From Stichopus chloronotus (taxonomy: Eukaryota; Echinodermata; Holothuroidea; Aspidochirotida; Stichopodidae), in contig CM037830.1 of the NCBI GenBank assembly GCA_021234535.1, positions 14,935,116 to 14,999,115 on the forward strand: a stretch of 64,000 nt of DNA, written 5' to 3'. The notes beneath the pieces are model-generated. The model searched no databases. It was not told the origin of the DNA and saw nothing but the letters and a program-made list of their open reading frames with translations. Below, in pieces: positions 1-13,200 of this stretch (the stretch's first letter is position 1; every line of letters begins with the position of its first letter). Made by a program: the position numbers and the translations under genes.

Positions 1-3000
1 ATTGACCTTGCGGTAAGCGCATGACAATGAGGTGGATACAGACAACTTTAAGCATCAGGATCACACAATACTAATGAATCTACAGTGGATCCATCCTGTA
101 AAACCAATCAGACTACAAACATCAGCATGAAATGTATGCTGTGCACACAACATACAACTCACGGAACCATAAAGACATGCCATGTTGTACGCAAAATGTG
201 AAAGCAATACACCTATTCATAAATAGCTCATGTTCTTATCAAAGCACTATGATGTTTCAGTGTGACACATCCTGCACTATATAGTGAAAACAAGAAGGAA
301 GCTAAAGTTATGTTCAAGGCATCATTACTGGCTTTCATCCAATTCTGGATGATTTTATATCCCAGACCTGCACACTAAACAGGTCTGTTAACATTTTGTC
401 ATGAATTCCTGACACATTAAGATGGACAAAAACACACATGACAGAGGGATGCAACTTATCACTGATTTAAAAGCACAGACAAGTACCTAAATATTATCAC
501 TTTTTACAGAGTTCTGGTAAATTCCAAGACTCACCTGGTTTGGATGTATAAGAGTGCCCAAACTCACAGGTCTCTGGATTTTAGTAACAAGTCAAAGATT
601 TTATAAAACACATGCTTCAATTGTCATGTCTCCTAAACTCCTAAAAGGCATGCAAAGAGTCTAAGTATGAACTTCTTTGTAAAGGAGTGGTGAAAATTTA
701 CCAAGCAAATACTTTTATGGTTAAAATTTACAAAATGAAGGTATTGAGTTTGAACTTCTTGGGAAAGGAGTGGTGAAAATTTATAAACCGAGGTTCTAAC
801 AAATTGGAATTTAAGTTATCAAACAGGACTTCATTTCAAAGTTCATGACAGTCATGATTTAAACCTTAAAGGCACAGTCTGAAAATTGAACATGAGTTCT
901 GAAAAGGTCTGAAAACCCATATGAGAATCAGTCAGTAACAAAATAAATGTTTTACATACAAATATCCTCTTAATAACAAATGCATGAAAGCATTGATTCT
1001 ATCAAGACAGCAATCTGCTCCCTCTGATATCAAGGTTGAAACATCCATCAAGCTTTGATCAAGGTTTTATTGATGATACTGATAACAGGTTTCTACCTCA
1101 CCAGGACGCACACAAGTGAGAAAAAAAAAAAAGAACTGATGCAGATTTTATATTTTGCAATAAAATTGACATTGACTTGAAAATTTGAAATATGACAGAC
1201 AATACAAATTTGCTGTGTCACACATTGGAGCTTACATCATACTGTTCTACAGTAGTTCCTCCAGCAAGTTCTGCCACAAGAGGCAACATACAGGTACTTG
1301 CAGTTATGGTGCGTGTGTTTCTTATAGGGACAACTTACAGGGTGAAAGATCCATCAGGAGATTTCAAATCACGGCCGACAAGACAACGAATACCAAGGCA
1401 TATTCCACTGGTGAAAGATTCATATTTCAGGTATCAAAATCAGACTTGAACTTTAAGCTGTCATCAATTGATTGGCAACTTTGGGTTACAAACAAGCCTT
1501 AAAATGAAATCTTCCAACTTACAGGTACTGTAGATTGACAACTCACACACACAGTATGCAGTAAACATATCACAGTATGAAACTTCTATGAGATTCACCT
1601 TCTCTGATATGGCTCATTTATTAGAGTGGTTGGACCATAGCTACAGACTAGTACAATGGACCACAACAACAAACAATTGGAACCTTTTCTGCTTTCTTTA
1701 AGACCTCAAGTGTATAATTTCTGATGGCATCAACATTAAGGAGCACAACAGGTTAAGCCTTAATTGTCCTTATTCTGATGTTTCCATCAATCAAGAAGGT
1801 TCATCTTTTTCTGTGTGTTGATATCTATTTTAACACACACACAAATGGACTAAAAAATAATGATCAAGATTAAATAAAAGTATGGAGTGTGGGAATTACA
1901 GATACTTTCTTTGTGGTCATCTACCTGTAGTATAAAGTATTCCAAACAGAGGAGAGATTTTATGAGATAAATGCCATGGAAAGCTGGGCATGAAACAACA
2001 AACAATATATCCATTTTATTTGGAAGGAGGTCAACCCTTAATTGCTACAGATTATAAGAATTTAAAGATCAAAGTCATAAATTTGTAGTAGTAAAATAGT
2101 TTCATTGCCCATTTTGGTTTTTTTATTAAATTCAAATCATACTTGCAGACTTGACGACAACAACAAGGCTGACTGATGTGGTCTGTATTGTAACTAATCT
2201 CTGTTGTGACATCAACAGATACTGTACATTTCTAATTTGGACTTGGCTGATAGGTGGACAAGAAATTTTAAGTACTAAAAACAAAAAAGGGCCCATGATT
2301 TTTTTTTTTATTTTACATGGAGCGGTATGTGTATATTGTATACCGCATTTACAGTCACAAGAGCATTACATAACCTCCAATGTTGGCAAAAAAGATGAAA
2401 TGTAAAGGGAAGAATACCCGGACAAAAGCAATAAGTTTGATTTCTCTCTCTCTCTGTCTTTCTGCACACCATTCGTTGTAAATGTACGCGTAACAATAAC
2501 TGGCAAATTAAATAGCTTGTTTGACTCTTACACAAAGAATCAAACAAAACTGAAACCGGCGCAGTGTACATATATTTACATCTTATCAATTTGACAAAAC
2601 CAGGTTTCAAGTGTATGACCATTAAGCCATTTAGAAAAAGACAAAACCACAAAACCATGGAAACCAGAGCCATCATGGTCACAAGCAGTGCCAAGGCAGG
2701 GGATTGATACTGTTCTTTAATTGATACAGATTTTTCACTGACATATCCAGGTCAAGAGGTTTCTGTTCATCCTGCCTGTACGTAGCTGACATTATTCTGT
2801 GCAAATCCTGTTCATGGAACTGAATGTCGTCCACTTATACGACCGAACTTGTGCAAATCAAACGCTGTACCTGTATAAGGGTTGATCAAGACTGTACTGG
2901 ACGTTGTGGTTCATAATGCATCTATTCCATTTTCTGGAGAAAGCCCTCAAAACTGGAGCCCCTATACAACTGACTGCTCACTGACTCCAAAGTTCAAAAC

Positions 3001-3992
3001 ATTGCTCAGAATTGCGCTTGTGACAAAAAGAGGGAAACCACTCCTACTTTTCATACATTCGAGCAGTTATACAATATTGCAGACATATGATAACAGCAAT
3101 GTATGACATTGGTTGTAAACATATAGCAAAATTTGATTCCTCCACTGAAGTTATTTTGTCTTAATGTTTTTTTTTTCCTTCTTTGTTTTTTTCTTTGTAA
3201 CCTTACTTACAGGTGTACATTAGAAGAGCATTGTATGATATAAACTTGGCAAATTTTCATTCCTCCACTAATGTTATTTGTAACTTTTTCTTTGTTTTTT
3301 CCTCTTCTTTCTTTTTTCTTTACCTTAAATACCACTCATTGTCAAGGAGTTAACCATCTTTTCCTTACAGAAAAGAATTTAGAAAATATTAACTTTAAGA
3401 GAACACTTGAAAGCAACTTGAAGCACTTTTTGTCACACTTCAAAACGGGTTCCAACAATTCGAAGGTTCTTGGTCTGAATTTCTGCTGAACATCTTTTGT
3501 TACAATTCAAAAGGGGTTTGAACAGCTAAGAGGGATTCTTGGTTTCAATTTGTGCAGAAAATCTTTCCTGGTGATGGGAAATTTGTCCCTATTAATCACA
3601 TCTTATTGAAAATATGCACAACTATTTTGGAGGGGAGGGAGGGAGGGATGACTTTGATACACTTTTACTTTTTTTTTCCCTTGGACACAGGTGACCAGTA
3701 CACTGACACAATACTGACACAATACTGTGCTTAGAGCAAAAACAGCTCAGAGCAAAAACAATGAGAAGTTTGGAAGACACGTTGGAAGCACTCGAGCAAA
3801 AGGCAAACGAGGGCGAGCTGGGCCTTAGAGGGCGTGGTGTTAGAAATGACTTCGAGGACAGTTCGAGCAACGGTCAAATGATGCAGTAGTGTGGCAATGG
3901 GGTAAGTATATGTCTACGATGTGAATATCGTAAGTCTTCACTAAAAGAATACAACGATGACACCAACTTTGTCTACACCCCTGGAGACTTAC
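1..3992. other. MDM1 downstream intron, no confident exon
   Basis: If the MDM1 model is right, this is intron 4. It holds small duplications: 668-701 against 751-783 (an 83-bp period, GGAGTGGTGAAAATTTA shared), and 3114-3160 against about 3238-3280 (ATTCCTCCACT shared, T-rich spacers). Two plus-strand open stretches (1190-1450 and 3740-3885) are not recognisable. No further minus-strand SEY-type exon was found. Confidence 0.6.
3719..3885 (+). other. unexplained plus-strand open stretch with coding-like composition
   Basis: A plus-strand frame, open from an in-frame stop near 3705, gives a hydrophilic coiled-coil-like peptide containing LEQKQLRAKT, MRSLEDTLEALEQKANEGEL and RNDFEDSSSNGQMMQ, then TAG. 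A strong donor-like GGG|GTAAGT follows at about 3900, and an AG acceptor-like site sits near 3735. It lies on the strand opposite to MDM1, next to exon 4. I do not recognise it. It could be an exon of a nested gene, a decayed retrocopy or chance. Confidence 0.25.
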
Positions 3993-4251
3993 ATCATGTG
4001 GCTTCTTGCTTGACTTTCCAGAATCGTTCGAACTTCGATGGCCATCCCTGGACTTACTGCCCCCAGAAGAGCCACTGACCGCTCCGCCCGAAGAATGGTG
4101 CCCATTCGTCAATTTGGAATAAGTTTTACGTCTGTCGTCCTTTGCGCCTGACGTCTTTTTCTTGTTCTGGTCATTTTTAGCCAGAATTTTTGTCTCAGAT
4201 GGTCTCATTCCTGCAGACATCTGGGGTCTCTCATGATCTTGCGTGGGTGAC
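3993..4251 (-). CDS. MDM1: MDM1-like exon 4 (Lys/Ser/Gly-rich low-complexity region)
   Basis: Acceptor ACCCTCCAG at 4252-4253, donor GAT|GTAAGT at 3991-3992 (a strong consensus). The 259 nt supply one base completing an Arg codon plus 86 codons, leaving in phase 0. The peptide begins SPTQDHERPQMSAGMRPSET, then has a KKTSGAKDDRRKTYSK basic patch and a Ser/Gly-rich tail (SSGGAVSGSSGGSKSRDG) ending SSKKPHD. No catalytic motif is visible. Assignment rests on phase continuity with exon 3. The next exon, needed in phase 0, was not found between 1 and 3990. Confidence 0.8.
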
Positions 4252-7200
4252 CTGGAGGGTGTGACAACAAAGAAAGGAATGACAATGTCAGAAAGTGAAA
4301 TACTATCAAAATCAGTACATACAGTAATCTAATCACCACTGTCCTAAAAGCAGAATGTGCTGTTCGATGAAAAAAATAGCTTTCCTCATTAATCTTGTAT
4401 CCTTCTCTTTTATTTGATACCAACCTGGAAAACAACATCTACACCTGTACTGCACGTTCATTTCTAGACAACTTTCATTGGACTGTCATTTATGGCAGAC
4501 AGAAGACTAACTTAGGTTTTTTCTTTTTGGCTAAAAAGTTAGGGATGAAGTTCCTGTGGTAAATTTATGGGACTTCCATGCAGATAACCACAACAAAACT
4601 CTTATCCATAAGCACTACTTCTGACAATCTCCAGATTTTTGGACAAAGAGACCACAGTGCAGCAGTCGTTACAGATAATTACAACTCCAAGAGGAATAGT
4701 CACTTATTTTGGAGGTAATGCAGGAATGGCAGCACATCCTGTTGTAAAACTAACTTCCAATTTGATGAAAGCCTCAAATGGACTACAGTGAGGTAACATT
4801 CCTTCTCTTATCATTTCCAAGGGTGAACTAGTCACCCAGAGCCATCTGCCACAATTACAGTTCATCACTGAACTGTGACCGGTAGTCTGATCAACTTACC
4901 GTAGCATTTATTCTCCACGGACATCAAACAGCTGATTCTTTACATTGAGAGCTACTGAGAGGATACTGAAATGGAGTTTTCAGCCAATAACAATGCAAAT
5001 TACTGTATTTATTTAATCTTCACGAAAAATGCACCAGTGGACGGTATACCAGGTTGTCCACTTTTCACTGTGACACTCCAATTACGAAGAGGGAAATGTT
5101 TGTCTCCCATGTAATTCAATGGTAAATCACATGCCAATGGAATGTCCCTTCCAATGCCGAACTTTCCAAATTTGGGCTAAGCGACTATCATCAATAAAAT
5201 TCACTCTTAAATCATGCCAGTGACAGAGGCCTAAAAGCACTGTAAGCTACTTGTAACCACTAGCACAGGATATTCTACCTAATAATCACTTACGACCAGA
5301 AAGAGTAAATTCAGTTAGTCTCCCTTTATTACTGAGTTATAACCGAGTACCCTGGGAAGAATCCAGGATAGCTTCATTCACAATTATGCTAAAATTGCTC
5401 CACATTACTCAATCACCGAATAGCCGAGGGGAATTATTTACTCCAAAGCATCTTGGCTTCTGTCCAATCCCAATTAAAGGTGTTAGCTGAACCAGCAGTC
5501 ATGGCTACCTTCCAACACATAATCTGTCAACTACTTTTGTTTTTCCTCTTTACCTGTTTTTTTTTTTCTCATTGATTTGTACAAAGGATACAGAGCATAA
5601 ACCACAAAAGGTTGTTTTTGCCCAACTTCCACAGGGTCACATCATCGTAACCAAATATAGGAGAATCAAACAATCTGTGTGTAAAAACTGGCATACTACA
5701 AACTATCAGCAATTGTGGCATATTATATTCTTCTACACAGCAAGATAACATGCACAGTTCTGTAGGTCTACATGCACGTCGGTGTACTGTTCTAACATAA
5801 CTTGCTGCAAACCTTTTAAAAAAAAAAACAAGACTTAAACAGTTATTTCAGCTATGACTCTTGGTTCTTTCACAATACACTAACAGGTTCAAGATCTACA
5901 GAGATTGCACTGCTGATCGCAAAGCAGATGCCATTCTAAGGTCACGTACTGGAGGAGAAAGCATAGTGCTCACAATGGTGTGTGTCCTCCAAACTGTTGT
6001 TTGCTTTCCAATGCTTCAATTCAGGGTCACGTTTTCTCTATAACCTTGATGATTTTTGCAACAAAACTCTGATCAAGTAAAGATATAATGTTGACCAAAA
6101 GCATTCACCAATGTGGAGGAAAAAATCCCAGAAATGTAAATTCACCATTGTCACTTTGGTGAATTGTAACAACGGATTTGTTTTTATCTCCTGGAAAAAA
6201 GATTCAAGACAAAAAAACCCAATATGCCCAACATTTACATATACCACCTACAGTATAATCTAGATGGAAGGAAATGTTGATGTGACAGACGGGTAATGGT
6301 CACTATTTTCTGAATACTGTCACTCTGGCAGGAAAGAGACTGGAATGCCATGCCGAACATGGAACTCCACAAGCAGAGATGAACCCTGCACACTTCAATG
6401 TGACACTAACTGTGACAGCTGTAAATGATTCTTAGAAGTACAGACTACTTCATTTCAGTTTTGTTTCTTCACGACACAACAATTTTTAATCCCAGCCGGG
6501 AGTGAATTCCAAAGATCACAAGCCCTGCTACAGAAACTGTATTTAACATTTAAATGCTTATGCATTTAAATGCTTATTTAACACTTAAATGCTACCAGTC
6601 ATGTAATATGATATTGTAGTTTACCTGAATGAAACTGGAGAGAAGCTACAGGACTCTTAAAAGCATGAAACTATCAGTTTCTAATCAGCACAGTTGATAG
6701 CTGTAAGTATATACTGTACATACACATTCAATAAATTGTCACCTGTCCATGTAATACTCCCAAATCAGCAAACAGGAGTGGTACCGCATGTGGAACTAAG
6801 ATCCATATATCAGTCGCTCTATGGGACGAGTTCAGAGACAAGTACACACTGAACATTCAAAATCAACCAGAAAAGTCAAGTGATGGCTCAGTGGTTCGAT
6901 GGCAATGTGACTGAATATGTGAACTTTTGGATGGGTTCCAACTTTACCAACTTGCATACCAGAACTGGCTTCTATTTTTACGATGTGGGTCTACGGTGAT
7001 GGATGCCAAGTTTACCGGGCTTGACGCACAACAAATGAAATCATGTTGACAAGCTTACATTATAATGCCTACTCAGTGTAACTCACAACGATGTTTGACC
7101 TGCAAGGCACAGTCTGTGGCAATGAAGTTACCAATTCTGTTAGCCATGTTTGAAGCTAAGGGGAAATTTCTTGACCTCTTTACAAGCTTTCCAGATTTCA

Positions 7201-10200
7201 TAGGTCATTAAGCTGAGCCTGGTGAGGTTCCTTTCGCTCAAGTTGAAACAATTGAGATCATCTCTACAGTACTACTGAACCATTTACAGAAGAACATTTC
7301 TTTATTGGTGGTGCAAATAAATGCTCAAGCATGTACTGAGCACAGTTATTACTAAAATACAAATAACAAAAGGCAATTTACATCTGTACAATTATGTACA
7401 GCAATTACCTCATTATCATCATGTAACCAATGTCATAATTCTAGTGTCTTTAATAGTTTAAATGTACACAGAACCAACATCTACAGCATTTATGAAGACA
7501 ACAGAACCATCCTAAAGCAAGATATTATGAACAACAATCCGTTCATCTCTCACATAGTTTCCTTTCACAAGAATATCTGCAATGCCGAGCCTTCAGGCTG
7601 CAGAGAATTTAACACTCGATGGTAAATTGCAGTGCCGCTGAGTCCTCGCAAACAGTTCTATCTGAAGGATGTCACAGACCTTGCTACGAACAATAATGAC
7701 ACCACACTGCAAAACCAACAGCATCTAGACACAGCTGTGTAGCAGTGAGAATGCACACTGCAAGCGTGCATGGTACACCACATTGCACAAACAGAGAGGG
7801 GAAGAAAAACTTTGATTTGATAGGATGCTGTAGGGGAGATATCGAAAAACCCACGTTAGAATGAATGGACTGTAAGTTGTACTAAATTGTGCAGTTACCA
7901 AATAAAAAAGTGAGAGAATATTTCTGACACAATGAACCTAAGTACTGATCACAATAAAATTTTCCTAGCAGGAATTAAAAGTTCACTAGCAAGACAATTT
8001 CCAACTTCCAACTTTCCCCTCTGGACAATTTCTCACTCACATTAAACCTCACTCTAACACGTTCCCTGAATGAATTTGTTAGTGGGTAAATTCTCCAAGA
8101 TGGCAATTGTCTGTCTGGGTGGGTATTGTCCAGGAAGGATGTCTGAGGGGGGTACTATCCAGAGGAGGGTTGTCAGAGGACGTATTATCAGGAGGGGGAA
8201 TCGTCCCGTCACGCCCCACATACATATTACTGCCTGTATACTTTTTGCGGCACTATCAGCACATTTTGTCAGCGCAACTAGTTTCTCATCACATGATCCT
8301 TTTACGCTCCCAACGAAGTGCTTCTTGACAAAAAAAATTGTGGGTCTTTTTGGCCATACAAAACATCTTGGAAAGGTATTACACTGTAGTTTTGCATAGT
8401 GTCACTTTGCAAACAGCATAAACTGTACAGGCTAAAGCTTCAATTTTTCCAACTGATATGGAAGACAGGATAGGTGGGACATAAAATCTACTGGAAAAAT
8501 TTGTTAGCAACTCATTTCTAATGCCTTGAAAAAATATCTTGTGGGCATAAGACCAAAATAATTTACATTAGCTTGCTAAAGATTGCATGTGGATGAATGA
8601 TTTGGGATACATGTTTGAGTGGATGTACTGTATTTACGAATTATTTTGAAACGTTACATTATAGAAATCCACCTGTGCGAAGGAAAGTACAGCACTGGTA
8701 CTGTACCTCCATTAGTACTGGTGCTGATGTGGCAAGAGTACCGGTACTGACTTTTTGTGGTATCGCCCAACAAACGATTCATGCACGTCTTCAGTCCAAG
8801 ACATACTGTACTGCAACAGGATGTCAATTGGTTGTATGCAAAAATAGGATGTACAGTTGTCTCAATTATGCTCAATGAAAACTCTGAATGTCCTCCTGGA
8901 AGAGGCTGACAAACTGTTTTGTTAAGCCAATGCAAAGTACTGTATCAGCAAGCCATCCAAAACATTTACCATTAGAAAGTGAATGAAAACTGCTCTGCCT
9001 GCCTTTGGAATTTGCAATACACTGTGCAGACCTGCTCCAACGTCCTATAGTACAGTATTTTGCAAATAACTCCAGTAGCTGACAGATGGTAGCCTACATT
9101 CAGGTGGAATAACTATCAGTTAAATAAGATAAAATGTTTTAATTTCAGAAGGAAATAACACAGTCTTTCCAGCAGAATATAGTATAGGTCTACATGAAAT
9201 TGAAAAATCAAGGTGCTCTCCATTATCACATTTTACAGTTGGAACTCTTAGATCAAAAACTTTAATGCCCAGTCACTATTTTTTGGATTTGTGCACCTTT
9301 CAACACAGTTGAAAAGCAAACCATGATTACCCTTAAATACACCATTAGTTTACTACTTGAAATCTTAAAGTGGCAATGAATTAGTGATTTCTGAACATCT
9401 GTCATCAAGTTATACTATTTATCTCTCACAATATAATAATTTTGAATACATAACTTAAAAATGCACCCAGAAATCCATCTCAAAGCAGAAATATGTGTGC
9501 AAGTTCCCCTCCCCCCCCCCCCCTCTTTCTTTTTTCATTTCAAAGAATTTATACACCTGAGGTCCTGGTTGACTAAATACAGCTACAACAACCAAATGTT
9601 TGAAAGACAATACCAGTTGGGAACTAACACAAAACTAACACAACAGAAGTGCTGTATGTACAGTGTAGGACGGCAAAAGACTGCATGAGAGTTAAGGGAG
9701 CAAATTTGAGAAGAAAACATGTTTTGCTAGACACTTTCAGCATAGGTCAAATGTCAGGAAAATGCAGTTCTTGTATGTTTGCAGAACCTCCACAAAAGGT
9801 ACTAATACTAACATAGAAAACTGTGCAATAATACAAGTTTGATGTAAAATGTACTTTATGTTGCGCTGTTCTAGATAATCTGAGCCACTGACAGTGAATA
9901 TTACAATTGCCTACCAAACAATTAAACCTTACAGAATCAAGACAAAGTAATGTCATAGTAACTGTCCAATTTAACGAGCTTTGCACTCTTTTACTGTGTC
10001 AGTCTGTCAACTTTACATCAAGTTCTTGCCGGAAACAAGTCATCCAGTATCGCATCTCATTTTGCTACGCATGGTGGTGGTACAGAGACTTCAGATTTGG
10101 GAGGGGAAAATGGAGGGCAAAAGAAACTGTTGGATTGGACAAACAATTTTGGGGGAATTAGCAGACTCATGTGGTCCAGGGGTCTGACTTACAATCCCTT

Positions 10201-13200
10201 AGGGGGTAAGGCCCCAGAGGGGGCAAAATGGCAAAGCCCTAGAATCTCTAAGATCTTAGCATATCTCTGGTTGGAAAATTAAGTCTCAGAGTAAGAGCAA
10301 GTACAGGGAAACGTCACCTGTCACAAAATTTGAAAGGGAAATATGCATTCATCTTCCAGATATTTGGAAATTGTCTTGATGTTCTTGTTGGCCCTACAAA
10401 ATTTAGACTCTCTCAGAAAGCTACTGTAATCTCTGTTTCTTGAAATCAAAACAGTCTAAAGTTCATGGGTGCAAAAATGGCGCTACAACAACATTTTTTG
10501 TAGGGACTATATTGTAACATATTTGACTTTCAGTGGCAAGATGTAACAAACTTTCACCATATTCCAGCTTTAAAACAGAAAGGTAAATGCAACATGAATG
10601 TAATAAGGGAATAGATATACTGTACATGTACAGTATTTGTCAGGCCACTTCAGCTGAGTGGGGGAGAGCAAGTGAGGAGAAAAAGTTCTGACTAGGCAGC
10701 GAAGGATCCCACATGGTCCTACATCCCCTTGGTGCCACCACTCGCTACACAAAATGGCCATACTTCTACACAAGTGCAAATGTTTGTGAAAGTGTTTTGT
10801 CTATACAACCAAGGTTTTAAACTATTTACCATATAAAGCACCAGACAAAAACCCAAAACTGCTGATCAAAATTTGAACACCAAATTAGTCACTGACTTCT
10901 GTTCTTACTTTTTAGCCCACAGATGGTTTTTTTCAGTGTGGCAATTAACCTTTCTGGTAACAATTGACTTTGAAAATACTGTATGAAGGATACAGAAGCT
11001 CACAAGAATACCACAATCAATGGCTGAATGACAATATGCCAATGGTCATTGTTATCATCTACATACATAATGCCATTAATGACCTCTGACGACTTCCTGT
11101 AGGGAGGACGACTTCGGACCAAAGCATAACACATAGCTGCAATTCACATCTGGGTAAATTCCTGTTGCAGATGGATGCGTACTCAGATGGATGTGTACTT
11201 GATTCTTTCTACAAGTTTTGTTTTGTTTCCAGCAGCTGATTTGCATATCTATCTGTAGCAGCATCATCAATACTTTGTAAACTTGACATTGATATCACTG
11301 CCATAGTACAGTAGTACATCATGGGATTACCAACACAATGGCATGGGTATCATTAACTCAGTTCCTGTGCCAGTGTGGTGCTTTTGCTCAGTATTACAAT
11401 GAACCTAATTGCTTTCACCACCTTTGGGTGGTACTTTGGAAAGAAGGGACTACAGTAGTCCACTTTGGGTCAGAGTGAAGGCAGAGGTGGTGTCAGGGGT
11501 TACCAACTTGTTTCTGGCACGGTAGTGGGACATCCAATAGTTGTGTTGGGACAGGTTAGTGAGATGGGAAGAAAAAACACAAATTTGCAGAAAGCAAAGC
11601 TCAAATACATGTACAATAGAACTCTCAAAATCAATGAGCTGTCCTGAATGTCATTTACCTGGGTGCGGTCAGACACAGCACTTGGGAAACTTAAAAAAAG
11701 CTCACTGTAATAACTAAGTGTAAACTACTGTACACTAACCTTCAAAACTTGGACTTTCACTTATCCCATTATGACAGTACTAGGCCAGTATACAGTATGG
11801 GTAACTACTGTACCAACATTTAAGACTTTATGTATTGATAGCAAATTCATCTACAAAGTTACTGTGATGACTCTTTGGTACATCAGAAAGGTATCATCGA
11901 TATAATTATTAAAGCTACTGTAACTGGCATGATGCCAACCTTTCACTTATATGCACCAACAATTACCCTTCATACGCAGATATGTATCAACAAAATTTAC
12001 CTTTATATGCAAATGTAGGCATCAGCAAAGACCTAATCTGAGGTATACCAGCCAATACAATCCACAACTTCAGTGCAATTCTCTAAGAAAGTTCTATCAA
12101 ATTGAAGTTTCAAACACCTCAATATACAAGTTTAAAGTGTACACACCAAAAGACAATGCAATCCTAGAACCCACCATAATGTAGAGATATGATTAAAACT
12201 CATCACATTTTGTTATATGGATGTTAATGTTATGCACACACACACACACACATGTGCAAACAAACAAAGACTCATCCACCATTATTAAGATTCCTTGACT
12301 CTTAACTTTTTTACGAGGAATCTGGCCATATCAAATGGGTTCATTAAGTAAATTAATAATGGCAATTAAGCTAATATATTGCATGGTACTTACACCGATG
12401 CAATACATACTTAAGTCCATAGCTGTCCATTTAATGACACTGTATGACTGAGTTTTATAAAATGTGTAATTTACTGCAAAGAATACTCAAATTAATACTG
12501 TAGAATGCAGCACAGAGTGTACGATGTCCAACATAGCCTCTACACGGCTAACTTCCTTTTATACAATCCATTCATGCGTACCTGTAGGTACCAGTGACAT
12601 TGCACGACCAAATCTACACCGTCAGTTTATACTGTATCTAGATCTGTATCACAGTTGGAAGAATTACTCAGTGCTCAAATCTGTGTAACCTTCATATACA
12701 TGTTTGAACGAATCCACAGGGGCAAAAAAAAACTGTGCAGGTACTGTATTCTTTTCATATCATTCTGTGACATTCATGCTAGGGGGGAAAAAAAAAGGTT
12801 TCCAGGTTACCTAATAATAAGCCAAGATGTGCAGAATAATTTAACAAAATGAAGCATTTTGAAGAACGAATGCATGAATGGTCAACAGGGTATGATCTTC
12901 TTCTTGTACTCCATCCATATTTCCTCGTCTCTCAACCTGTATGGCCCTTTGAGAGATTGTTTTAGGAACAGATTCCTGATCCAACGGAGTACTTATTTTA
13001 TCTCCAAATTGTGCACAACTTACAGCAACATCACTGTACTGTTTGGTACTGAATTGCACACTTATCAATGGTGCTCACACAGCCAATGTTTCCCTATATA
13101 CAATTAATGTACTCTTCTGCAACTCTGTTGTTCTGTACATTTTAAATAACATACTGTATCTTTGTTTCTTGTACTGTAAATGGAAGCAAGACACAATTTT

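Larger units (their letters stand above)
10078..10755 (+). repeat. dispersed repeat (copy 1) split by a nested element
   Basis: The outer parts, 10078-10286 and 10573-10755, match 43190-43572 in order: GGAGGGCAAAA, ATATCTCTGG, AAGTCTC; then ACAGA-GGTAAATGCAA, CAGCTGAGTGGGGG, GTTCTGACT and TTGATGCCACCA-like. The middle (about 10287-10572) is absent at 43 kb and belongs to another repeat. Confidence 0.7.

Noticed and set aside
1185..1502. Two overlapping plus-strand open frames
   Set aside because: Both frames are open by chance over a short stretch; neither resembles a known family, and there is no convincing splice structure.
2308..2694. 128-residue minus-strand open frame
   Set aside because: Hydrophobic, AT-driven composition with no domain; it is not in phase with, or similar to, MDM1.
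3622..3870. Minus-strand open frame next to MDM1 exon 4
   Set aside because: It reads as the shadow of the more coding-like plus-strand stretch at 3719-3885 and does not fit the phase-0 continuation of MDM1.
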